Origin: Udeniomyces pyricola
Taxonomy: Eukaryota > Basidiomycota > Tremellomycetes > Cystofilobasidiales > Mrakiaceae
Length of the DNA: 64,000 nt
NCBI GenBank assembly: GCA_039545295.1
Contig: BCIK01000007.1
Coordinates: 627,835-691,834 of the forward strand
Direction: 5' to 3'
Shown: one piece after another, positions 26,201 to 36,782 of the stretch
Layout of the letters: each line of letters opens with the position of its first letter
Numbering within the stretch: the stretch's first letter is position 1
Program-made: the position numbers and the translations under genes
The notes under the pieces: generated by a model
Seen by the model: only the letters and a program-made list of their open reading frames with translations
What the model was told of the DNA's origin: nothing
Databases searched by the model: none

Positions 26201-26486
26201 CCCAGAAGGCTGTTCCGAGCTGGTTACCGGCCTGTCCGACCTGAAGGTTGACTGCGAAAGCAAGAGGTAGACAAGCGAGCAAAAGGATGGAGGTAAGCGA
26301 GAGGAAGAGAAAGGAGGCACAAGCGAAGCGGCGGGCGGGGGTTGGGTGGAGAGACGAGAGAGAGAGAGAGAGATGGGGCCGGTGGGGGTTGACTATATGC
26401 GGTTGGCGGGGATGGATGGATGGAATGTAGGGAATTGGATGGGATGATGAAGCGAGTAGAAGGGCGGACTGACTGATTTCACGCAT
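23214..26486 (-). CDS. TUB2: Divergent beta-tubulin
   Basis: Beta-tubulin forms the GTP-binding alpha/beta dimer of microtubules. Eleven exons: 26486-26474, 26251-26191, 26052-26027, 25905-25757, 25541-25439, 25244-24999, 24869-24700, 24509-24453, 24274-24196, 23936-23617 and 23348-23214, giving 452 residues. The MREI start, [28 protein letters not shown], the GGGTGSG loop (140-146), [52 protein letters not shown] and [17 protein letters not shown] are all present. The acidic tail ends EEYQE. The chain is intact but diverges from usual fungal beta-tubulin in many places ([44 protein letters not shown]). Position 198 is Leu, where Glu is usual; Phe167 and Phe200 are kept. It may be a second isotype rather than the main gene. 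Confidence 0.95.
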
Positions 26487-26892
26487 GGCGGTGTGGTAGT
26501 CTGGATGAGGTGGATGAGGTGGAAGGGGGGCAAGGGGAGGAAGGAGGAAGAGGGGGAGGTGGTGAAGGACGACTCTGACTGACTGAACTGGCCAGGTTGT
26601 GTGAGATGATGATGATGATGATAATAGGACGAGCCTTCTTAGGATTACTTATTATCCTTTGGATTATTCTTAACCACGCGTCTTCCTTAGTATAATCATA
26701 ATAGATACTATCACTCAAACACCATACATTCTTATCTCACCCCCCGGCCCATCGCCACCCCCACGTCCCCTTGATTGACCGTCAACTCCATTCACATACT
26801 CAATCCTCCCTCGCTTCAATTCACCTCCCATATTCCTCACATTCATCCACCCAAACACGTGCTCTTCCCATCCGTCGTCCAGCCCCTCGACC
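26487..26892. promoter_or_regulatory. Divergent promoter, beta-tubulin / DUO1
   Basis: These 406 bp separate the two start codons. They contain GAT repeats near 26606-26625, an AT-rich segment at about 26630-26720 and a C-rich DUO1 leader. Confidence 0.5.
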
Positions 26893-28881
26893 ATGTCGCC
26901 ATCCTACGACGATTCGCTTCGCCTCCAAGACCTGTCCTTTGACGATCCAGTCCAACCCTCCTCATCCTCCTCTACCCATACCAGCCAACAATACTCGGAT
27001 GATCTCCTCGCAAACGACTCGTTCGACCTAGGCGAAACCCCACCTCGACTCGGTGCGCGTTCGACCCGGCAAGGTGGCGGAGCGGGTCCTTCCAAGCCGC
27101 GCTTCTCGCTCTTTGCCGTCCCGCCCCCAGTCGATCCGGACGAGGAGGACGATGACGACCAAGACGGCGTCGACGACATAAGACCAGACTCACAGTACCA
27201 GATGGAGGACGCAACGATTCGACCCAATCAGAGAATACCTCAAGATCACTTGGGCGCGTCGACGACACGTCCAACATCAACAGGCTTTGACGCGTCGCTA
27301 TCTTCTCATTCTTCTTCTCCTCCTTCCTCTTCTTCGAGCCATCGCCAACCCACGAATTCGTCGTCCCATCCGCCCTCACCCCCAACCCATGCATACAATG
27401 ATACCCACCAGGAGAGGGAGCTAAATGCCAGTGAGCAGCGAGACGACGGTGAACCTCGTAATCCACTCAGTCTTTCTCAACTCGACGACGCGTCCCCATC
27501 GTCCGACCCCCATCCCTCATCATCGTCGACAACATGGTCACACGAGGACCGCGAGGCCAGCCTGAAAAAGACACTGTTCGAACTCCAAAAGATCAACCGC
27601 GTCTTTGAAGAATACTCGACCGCGTTGGATAATGTGAATGGGTACCATGCCGTGCGTAGCAGATTCAGACCCCAAGCTTGATCCATCTGGGACACTGATT
27701 GCTCTCTTGCTTGTCGATCAAGAACATGTTTCTCGACAAAGAGAAAACGAACAGAGCACAAACTGATCAGTCGTCTTGCTTAGTGTTCCGTAACTGAAAC
27801 TTACTCCTAAATCTCCCCTTCCCTGCCCTCTTTCTGTTTTGCTGCTCGCCAGCGAGTTCAACAACAAGCCCAGACGACCGACGGCTTACTCGAATCGTAC
27901 ATCTCCATCTTATCATGTACCAAGCAAACGGCCCAGCTCGTGTCGAATCCAAATTGGCAAGGGGCCGAAGCCGTGAGGATTTCTATTTCTTTCAATCTTG
28001 GATTTTTGATTTGATCTTTGGTCTGGCATTTTTTTTTTGTTTGCTCTTGCGTTCTCTGTCAGATCCTGGACTGTGAACTATCTCTTGGAAGTGGCGAGGG
28101 GGAGGGGGGGGGGNGNGGAAAAGGAGGAGTCCTCCCCCCTCCCCATTTTCCTTGTTTTCGAAGTTTCGTTTGATCTGACGAATTCTGGATTTTATCTCTC
28201 TGCATCGTCATCCCTTCGCTTTCCCTCCGTTCGACTCTCGTTTTCTAGGACGCCCATCTTCATCACGCTCAACAAACGGCTCTGCTCGAAGCCCAACAAG
28301 CTGCCCTCCGCGCTCAGATCGCTCAGGAAGAAGCCCTTGCCGCCGCTGCGGCTGAAGCACGCTCTCGAGCGGCCGCTGCCATCGCTGCTCAGGAAGAAGC
28401 GAGCCGACGAGCTTCGACCACGTCGACATCCGTCAGAGGTGGCAGTGTACGTGGTGGGTTAAGGGGAAGTAGAGGCGGAGTGGGGACGGGTAGTGTGAGG
28501 GGTGGAGTGACGAGAGGTGGGTTGAGAGGGAGTAGTGGAATCCCGGTGGGACCGAGTACGACGGCTGGTGGGAGGACTGCTTCGGTGAGTCCATTGTCTC
28601 CTATCATCTCGCTTCAGATGGATCATGTCAGATTCTTGCATTTTCTTTCAAAGAATAAGAACAAGAAAAAAAGAAGAAGGATAAGAAGACAATCCGAAAA
28701 AAGAAAAAAAAGAGAGAGGGGCTCATGAAATCTCAACCTTTCTCCCCTTTCTTCTTCGCTTTTCTTTTTCTTCTTCTTTCTTTCTTTCGATGGCCTCGCT
28801 CGCAACGTTTTGATGAGGGGGTTGTAGTACGCTGGCGTCAAGTCGTCAGGATATGGTCCACCTCGCCGGAATGTAGCTTGA
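26893..28881 (+). CDS. DUO1: DASH/Dam1 complex subunit DUO1
   Basis: DUO1 is part of the fungal DASH ring that couples kinetochores to microtubule ends. Four exons (26893-27651, 27853-27972, 28249-28584, 28828-28881) give 422 residues. The N-terminus has LRLQDLSFDD and long Ser/acidic linkers. The conserved helical core is LKKTLFELQKINRVFEEYS, then TTDGLLESYISILSCTKQT and LVSNPNWQGAEAD. After it come an Ala/Gln/Glu-rich helix and an Arg-Gly-rich tail (VRGGSVRGGLRGSRGG) ending SSGYGPPRRNVA. The core is typical of DUO1; the long linkers explain the size. Intron 2 (27973-28248) contains two Ns at 28114 and 28116 in a G run. The gene lies head to head with a beta-tubulin gene, another spindle component. 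Confidence 0.92.
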
Positions 28882-29617
28882 AAAGGGTTCCCCTTTTCTG
28901 TTTTCACAACCAAGTCCCAAGTCAGACAGGCATCCTAGTCGACGTGGTCGACGTGTGCAGAAGAAAGGAAAGACGGATTATGGAGCAAGCCAGTGATGAG
29001 ATGTAGTTGATGGAAAGCACCATGGCGGATTGGTCCTGCAGAGGAAGGGAAAAGTCGAGAATCAGCTGGAGTATCAATTGAAGTATATATGGTACCTTAT
29101 CAAACAAATCATATTATACCCTTCTCCAGACTCTTCTAAGCTTAAGTCTGATTCCGCTTGTGGCAATTTTTAGTGCATAGCCCACCTTGCTTTCCATCGT
29201 TTTTTTTTTTTTTTCTGTCCTTTCGGAACTGTGTGAGACCATATCGTTCTTTGCACGATGGTCTTTACTGGGCGGCTGAACCATCGAGAGCTAGGTCGGA
29301 ATGAACGTTGTCATAATATCACAACAGTAGCAGAGTATCGCAGCAGTAGCAGTCTCCTATGTAACTACCTAAATCAGATCCCAAAGAGAGAGAAAACCTA
29401 GGAATAGAAATAGCACGTTTCATATATATACATGCGAGTTTTAACGACGTTGCGTGCTCTCCTGTTTGATCTCACTAATATCATTCCCAACTCTCCATCA
29501 TCGACCTGAGTCGAAGACCTCAATCCCCGCGGAAATCCCAAAAAAAAAAAAAAAAAAAAAAAAAACACCAACCGTCGACTTTGCTGTTTCTCCTTGCCCC
29601 CTCCCCTCCCTCTCTCT
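28882..29617. other. Convergent intergenic region DUO1 / POT1-family gene
   Basis: No gene is visible in these 736 bp. There are T- and A-rich segments, with a T run at about 29199-29214 and an A run at about 29540-29564 just beyond the stop of the minus-strand gene. Confidence 0.6.
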
Positions 29618-32600
29618 TCAGACTCCCGAATCCTCATTGCTTTGGTTTAATCTCGTCCTGACAATCCTCCAATTCCACCTTCCCAACCTCTTCACCCACC
29701 ATCTCCTCACCACCAAATCCAAAACCTTTCCCATCTTCTCCTCTTCCTCCTCTAAAGACGACAAGATGGACGATGGTGCTGCTGCTGCTGCTGCTGTCGT
29801 TGCCTCGCGAGGAGACAAGGATGATGTTGATGTTGATGTCAATGAGGATCTCGTCTTGAGCCCGAGCGCGGCGAGGCTCGTTTGGAGTCGACTGAGGATT
29901 GAATGGGAGGTCTCGAGCGTCCAGGTGGATGGATCGGGAAGGGTCGGGAAGAAGGTTTGCTGGGTTTCGTACAATTGTTTTTGTTTGTTTGTTTGTGTGT
30001 GTGGATATTTTGTGTGTGTTTGGTTGGGAAAGAAGGGGAGGGGGAGGGAGGGGCATGATAGTTGGGAGATGAGAAATATCGAGATTAGAACAATTCTCCC
30101 ATATACACGTAAACGGAACGGATATCCGTAATTCAGCCACTTCAAACCCAAGCCAAGCCCTGTTGAAGAGACAAGAAGAAGAAGAAGAAGAGATCCCAGA
30201 AGAAAGAAGAGACTTACGAGATCTGCTTTGACAAGTCCGACTTTGAGCTTACTCGTTCCATCGTCCAGCTCGAGCACGAGGCGATACGACCACTCGACGC
30301 CTTCGCCATCTTCATCACCACCATTCCCACAGTAGCATTGGACAAACGCGGGATCCAGCCTGAAACCAAAAGAAGGAAGAGAAGAAAAAAAACGAACGCC
30401 AAAGAGATCGAGAGCTAACATTAGTTGGGTCACCAAAACGGATGTCAAAAGAATTGACGACAGAGATTGTCCCGCATCTATCAATCGAATCACAAAAGTA
30501 GAAAGAAAAAAAAAATCCCATGGAAGACTGACGTCTTATTGCACCTTCGACAAACGACGACGACCATGTCATGGGGATCCTTGGGTTCGAAATCGACTAT
30601 CCTCGCTCGGGTCTGATAGTCCCGAAGTAAAGAAGAGGGGCCAGTAGAGGAGGAAGTCGGGTCGAAGAGTGGGGTGTCAGAGCGAATGGCCAAGAGGGAC
30701 CAGCCTGTGGGACGAGATGGGTCAGTCCATTGGACCGTTGCTGAAAGAAAAGAAACAAAGATAGAAGAGAAAAAAAAGAAAGAAGAAAAAAAGAAGAACC
30801 AGAGTCACCAAGAATAAGGGAATATGGATCGGGATGGTTAGTAAATCAACAGACTCGGTCAACAACCTGAGGGCATAGAAAAAAAAGGAAGCGTGAAACA
30901 AGGGACGACGTACTCGGTGAAGGCTTAGATATATCCCTATCAACCATGCCATGGTCTACCGGATCTGATGATGCTTGTATGATAGACGGTCCGTCATCAG
31001 CCAATCTCACGGGAATGCTATTCTTTTCGATCGCCATCCATGACTGAGAGGATTCGTCCGCGTCTGATGGCGAGTCCGGTGGTAACGATGACAAAGGGGT
31101 CGCTCGACGACGCGACGAGGCGTAACCCATACCGGATCCACTGCTGTGATGAGAGACGCCAAAGTCTTGTGAGGAAGGTTGGTTGTCGGGCTTTGTGGAA
31201 AACCAGTCGGCGCCGGTACTTGGGGAGGGTGGAGCTTGACGATGAAGGGGAACAGGTGGTGGACTCAGGAAATCGTAGGGGTTCCGATCGTCTGTCGAAG
31301 CAGGAGTTTGGGGCAGGCATCGGAAGTAATTCCCCGAGATGCTACATAAGACAAAAAAAAAGAGGGTCAGAGACAAAGCTCAAGGGATGTCAATTTTTAC
31401 AGGTACAACAAGGGAAAACACCTCCTCCTCTCCTTTCCCCCCCCCCCCTCCAAACAAAGTAGCCACGTACTGGTCGAGCCATTGCGCCTCTTCTGTGGTC
31501 TCCTCCAGAATGTCCAGCATCTCGAGCCCTCCGACCAGCCGTCCCACGAGCGTGTTCAATCCCTCGTCCATCTCGACCAACATCTCTTTGACCCGAATCC
31601 TCCTTCCTGCGTCCATCTTATCTCTCTTCAGTTGTTCCAGAGGGGTGAGGTGTCGAGGATCGATCTTGACAGTGACTCGAAATCCATACCGACCAAAAGG
31701 CTCTGTGGGAAACTTGACGTCTGATGAGGCATAGGCGATGGCGGCAGGAGTGATATACTTATTCGACCCCGTAAAATCCGTCACTGTCACCGTTAGTTCG
31801 TTTTGGGAATGTGAGACCGTCTTGAAGATGACCTGATCGTTCTCCCCCCATCAGATAGACATGGATATAAGCAAAAATTCTTTGGGAAGATGAAGCTCCT
31901 TTGGGAAAGATGAAGCTGGTCGACGAACTTGGGCTACACATCCACACACGTCCCCCGGCGCGAGATCGCGGATGAACTTGTCGTTCCGCGAGCGGCCTAT
32001 CCAGACCTGAGGGATCTTGAAAAGTCCAGACGATACCAGCTGCACGGCTGGTTCGTGGCGAGGTCGAGAGGGCGACCCTTGAGGAGTGGACACTCGTTGC
32101 TTGGATCTTGGTCGTGCGTCCTCGCCTTGCTGCAAGATAGTTCTGGTTGGGTTGGAGTTCTCGCCAAAGCGTTCGTAAAAAGCATTCCGACGTCTACAGA
32201 CTTCAAGTCAGCAAGCAACAAACTCATTCATTCCGCCATTGAGAAAGCTCGATCGAGTATGCGTACTTGATGAGGGACCGCATTTCAGGTGCATCCGGTC
32301 GGATGGCGACGATCTTGTTACCGGCCATCTTTCCCTTGCCCTGCATCTTGCCTTGGAGTCCAACGTCCTCGACAACCGTGGCATAGACGTCACGAAGATG
32401 GACAAAGTTTCCGGGTCGAAGGTTACTGAGGATGGAGCAAGTTGCGAGTTCGTCAAAGAGGGCGACCGAGAGGGTGTACTTTTTGAACTCGGTCGTCAGG
32501 GGCTTGCGCGGTCGGGAAGAAGGAACATCTTCAGCATCCACATCATGACTGTAGTCAGAGCTTAAGGAAGGAGGGATGATTTGTTCGTGGGCAGAAAAGT

Positions 32601-35600
32601 CGGTGACGAGCAGAAAGGAGGGTCCATGTGATTCGCTTGGTCGAACCCTAACGACCTATACGATTCCACACAAGGTGCATCGCACATTAGTAAACGGCTG
32701 AGACTTGTTTTCCGTCTTCCCAGAGAGGTTGGTAAGAGAAGAAGTCTAACTTGACAGTAGAGGTTGAATCCAGATTCGACCTCGATCTCCTCGACACAGA
32801 GTGTCGGCCTGTCGCCGAACATAGGCTGCTTTACCGGCTCTGGCCGAGGCTGATCCTTTGTCTTGTCAGCTACCTCGGCGTAAAAGGATGTTCTTCGTCT
32901 AGTTCGGTGATAGATCGGTGGGATAGTGAAGGGAGGGGGGGGGAGGGGAGTTGATCACAAGTTAGTGTTTCTGTCTATGAATGTAGCAAACACCTAGGCA
33001 GAAAGGACAGCAAAGGATTTCATGGTCCCGGATCCCTACTCACGCAATCAGTTGCTTCGCTTCTGGGCTGTCTGCTTCGAGCTTGATGCACGCGCAACCA
33101 TCTCCATCGAGATGAGCCATGCCACCCTCCAAGTCCTGTTGACGGTACCGTGGCCTGCAAGATGAGTCAAGGATCTCATCAGCATCCCGGTTCTTTGCGA
33201 TCAAACTCAAGCCAAATGGATTTGGCGACGTCAGGCGTTACCTGACGTTCTTGAGATTAACGATCATGCCGGGTTTGAGTTTGTTGAGCTTGGCGGCAAA
33301 ATCAAATATGCCAATCTTGAGCACGTGTTGGCCGAACAGACTAGTGGGTACAACGTCCGCAAGGTCGTCTGGGTACGCATTGTCTGCGGCGGGGATGTCG
33401 GGATGAGAAGTAAAGTCGGTTACGTAGAGATCGGGATAAGAACCCGGAGGGGCGACAATGCAAACGATCTGGGAGATCCTCAGCGACGCAACGACATGAA
33501 AGACGAAGGTGGATTTAGCCATAGAAAGACCCTCAATCTCGTTTGGTAGTCGGCCCCGATGCGATTGCTGAGACAGGGACACACCTGCACGACGGCATTG
33601 AAGAAGACCCCTTTTTCGACTTGGGAGATTGTCCTGTCTTTCGACCGAATCTTGCGAAGCTGTTGGTTGCCGTTTCCCCCCACCTGTACGACCTCTCCGC
33701 ATTCTTCGGCCGCGGTGGCAGCCATTTGCGCCACCACTTTCTTGCCCCAAATTCGTATACACTCCCAGTACTTGGTGACGGCCGGCGGGAGAGGAAGCAG
33801 AGTCTCTCTCTGTACGTACATTGGATGAGCAGCAAGCTGGAGCGCTGAGACGGATTTTGTGGTTGATGGGGGAAGAGCGGCCGTGCAAGGTTGGGTTGAA
33901 GCTACCCACAGCCAGTTCTTGAAGTCGACACCCTTAAGCTGGATGCCATCCTCTTTGAAGCTATTTCGCTGTCATTGGCGAATAAAGGAAATGATGAGCC
34001 TTGTGAATTTCAAACGACGCAGCAGGGCTTCGATGGAATGCATCGGCTCACTTGGACTCCACGAAGAAGGACTAGGCACCCCGTTGTGAGGTTCGGTAAG
34101 TTGGCCTCACTACGACGATCAAAAAGGGATACCGGTATCTTGCCAGTATGATCCATCAGGGAAAGGTTAAGCATCCACGTTCCTGAAAGGATGAAAGATC
34201 GCAAGCGTGAAGGATCAGCGACAGGTTTCAAGAGCGACGATGCTTCATGCTAGACACACATAGGCAGTAACACGATACCGACGAAGCCAACATACCACGA
34301 GTGGTCTTCTTCTTGGCTTGAACATCCACAGCGATTCCAATGACGTTATGAAACGTGCCGTCTGGGATTCTCTTGAATGCCGCAACTGGCATATATTGCA
34401 GGTTTTGAAGCTGCGTGCGAGGGATGAATCAAACATGTCATCATGTACGGCTCTACAAACGACATCACAAAGGGAGAGACACAAAGTCAGACGATACTTA
34501 CAGGCTCGAGAACGCCTTTTGGAAACTCGCCCTTTTCTTTGCTGTGCTTGGAAAGACCCGCAAAGGGATCGGCTTGGGTCGGTACAGGCGGTTTTCTAGT
34601 CGCTGCCGATTTTGGCGGGGGAGACGGTGGTCTTGGAGCCGGCGTCACCGCAACCGAATCCAAGGGACGCGATGATGGGCCAGCAACGGCATTGACAGAA
34701 GTTTGATGGGCAGCATACGAAGGAGGAGGAGGAAGCGTAGACTCTGCCGAGGATGATGGATGGGAAGATGCGGTGGTGTACGAGGAATGGAGATAAATGG
34801 GCGGAGTGCCAAATTGGGATGACGAAGACCGAGGTAGTGCGGGTGGGGTAGGGCGAGCGAATAAGGTCTGCATGGCTACCGAGGCCGCCTTGGCATCTTT
34901 GAGGACCATGTCGTCGTCGTCGTCGTCGCTCTCTTCGTCCCGCTCGAGGACGGATCGCACTTCCATGACCTTTTCGCGCATCTTTGTGGTGTCAAGTTCG
35001 AGAATCTGCCGCTCCCTTTTGGATAACTCCATGATCAAGTCGACGATATCGTCGAGGAGTTTCGGAAGTGTAGCGAGTGAAGGATCAGTACCAAGCACCT
35101 TTTCAAGGAGAGCATACCGACGCTGGGCTTTGCGCGTGGATGCGGCCGCGACAATAGAAGAGGATGACGCAGCCCGAGAAGGTCCGGGAGTCGAAGTGGT
35201 GTATAATGCCAAGTTCGAGCCAGATGAGCGAAGCTGACTCCGAGGAGTCGATGGGTAGGTTGGATAGCTGTTGAGGTGAAAGTTGGCCTGAAGGGGTACT
35301 TGTTCAACTGGCTGAGAAGGCTCGAGGGCGGGTATGATGGGATCTGATGGAAGTCTTGTATGCTGTGAGATTTAGAAAGGCGATCGTTGAGCAGTCAGTA
35401 CAGGTCTAGCATTGCATTGCTGCGCTATATTGGATGGCTCCTGAACCGGGAGTCTCTTCGAGTTTAGGCATCTAACCCTCGTTGATTCCCACCTTTTCCA
35501 CCTCATCTGTATCGATATCAGCTTGTCCAGACGCTATCGTGGTATCTTCTGAGGTACGCTTGGTAGCTTTTGATATGAGTGGGGGTCTCTCGTTGGATGT

Positions 35601-36470
35601 TTGACAATCTGTTGGCGGTGTTGTCGGTAGAGGCGATGTGTCGTTGACGACATGTCCCGTCACTTTGCTGCGCGCTGTCAATCCCGTCGTCGAGCCGGCG
35701 TTGATGGCAGTATCAAGAAGAGTGACGGGTGTGATTGAGCGGCTTGAAGCCACAGCGGAGCCCTTCAAGATGGTGTGTTCCTGGACTGGTTCTTCTACAG
35801 GATACCGAGAGTGAATGATGTAGATCAGTTGACCGCATCACTCAAGAAAAGGTGAAGGGATGAAGCCAGAGTGCATGCTGTGTCTTCTATTGTGCGCCTT
35901 TAAAAATTGACGTACCCGGTGCTGGCCAGAGATCAAAGACGTCGTCGTCGATAGCGAACAAGATGCCTTCCTTGTACACTGCCTGAGGAATTGTTGAGCC
36001 GGCCAGGGGCTCCCAGCATACTCCCTTGAGCGAGATCTTAATCTCAATGACGCCTATGTTACCCTGACCCAATCGCGTTGATTTGATCTTTTGTGCCAGA
36101 TCGCCAATAAGGCGAACAACAATGGTCGATTTCCGCCGCTGATCCGGCCGGAGTCTCCTGCAATCGGACGCGTAGCAGTGGACAACCGAAAAGGCAGCAT
36201 AAGTAGTTGCGTGTAGCGAGCCTCGCAACATGGGGTAGGCGCTCAAAGGACAGAAACTGACATCTCGAAAGTAGTCTTGGAGAACGAGTGTGAGACGACC
36301 TTGCCGCCAATGTACTGATCGTTGGTTGCTTGCGTGATGAGGCTGATGGAATCATAAGGAACGGGATTGGGCTTGCCGAAGGGGGTATTGACGTGAGTGG
36401 CCCGGCCCTTTTTGGTGAGGGGCTGATGGGTTGTGGCAGAGTCGGGATGACGCCTTTTAGGTGGAGGCAT
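29618..36470 (-). CDS. POT1: POT1-family telomere end-binding protein with multiple OB folds
   Basis: POT1 binds the telomeric single-stranded G-overhang. My model has 17 exons: 36470-36262, 36157-35916, 35794-35493, 35362-34502, 34410-34296, 34182-34052, 33968-33585, 33468-33242, 33154-33044, 32898-32751, 32655-32267, 32193-31950, 31832-31471, 31341-30914, 30740-30533, 30359-30218 and 29959-29618. All phases agree; 1,614 residues, far above the usual 550-700. Order: N-terminal domain (about 35-150), disordered/coiled linker (150-538) with a poly-Asp patch, and OB1 of Telo_bind type (GTFHNVIGIAVDVQ ... LMDHTGKIPVSLFDRR, 540-650). Then come three OB units with V-T-D-F at about 764, 927 and 1138. 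A C-terminal region resembles the POT1 OB3/HJR, with CRRC (1448-1451) and CYC (1462-1464) as likely Zn ligands. Chain continuity needs transcript support. Confidence 0.82.
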
Positions 36471-36782
36471 TGTTCTTGGTGGGCGTAAGAAATTATGAGA
36501 GAAGGAAGTCGATGACGTGGGGGGGTGGCATGAGACTGTTGAATACAGATTCGGATGTTGGATGCGTCGGAATCCGTTGGTAGATGGTCGATGGTCGTCG
36601 CGTCGTCGCGTATGCAGCAAAGGAGGTCATGAAAGAGACGCGTTTCGCCTGGCGCCGAAGGTATAGCTTATAGTCTGGTACAGTACGTACGTAGTGATAA
36701 CCATCGCAGCGAACATCGCCCACCGTTCGCGCCATCACCCACTCTGTCCGTCCTCCAGGCCATCATCTCTGCTGGCTCTCAT
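36471..36782. promoter_or_regulatory. Divergent promoter shared by the two POT1-family genes
   Basis: These 312 bp lie between the two start codons. I see no clear TATA box. A CGTCG/GTCGT cluster lies at about 36585-36612 and GTACGTACGT at about 36682-36691. Shared control of the two telomere-protein genes is an inference from the arrangement. Confidence 0.5.

Noticed and set aside
30421..30485. An extra exon of the POT1 gene between CRRCNKT and LDPAF
   Set aside because: It has plausible splice sites, but its phases fit neither flank. Direct joining gives a clean CRRC...CYC cluster.
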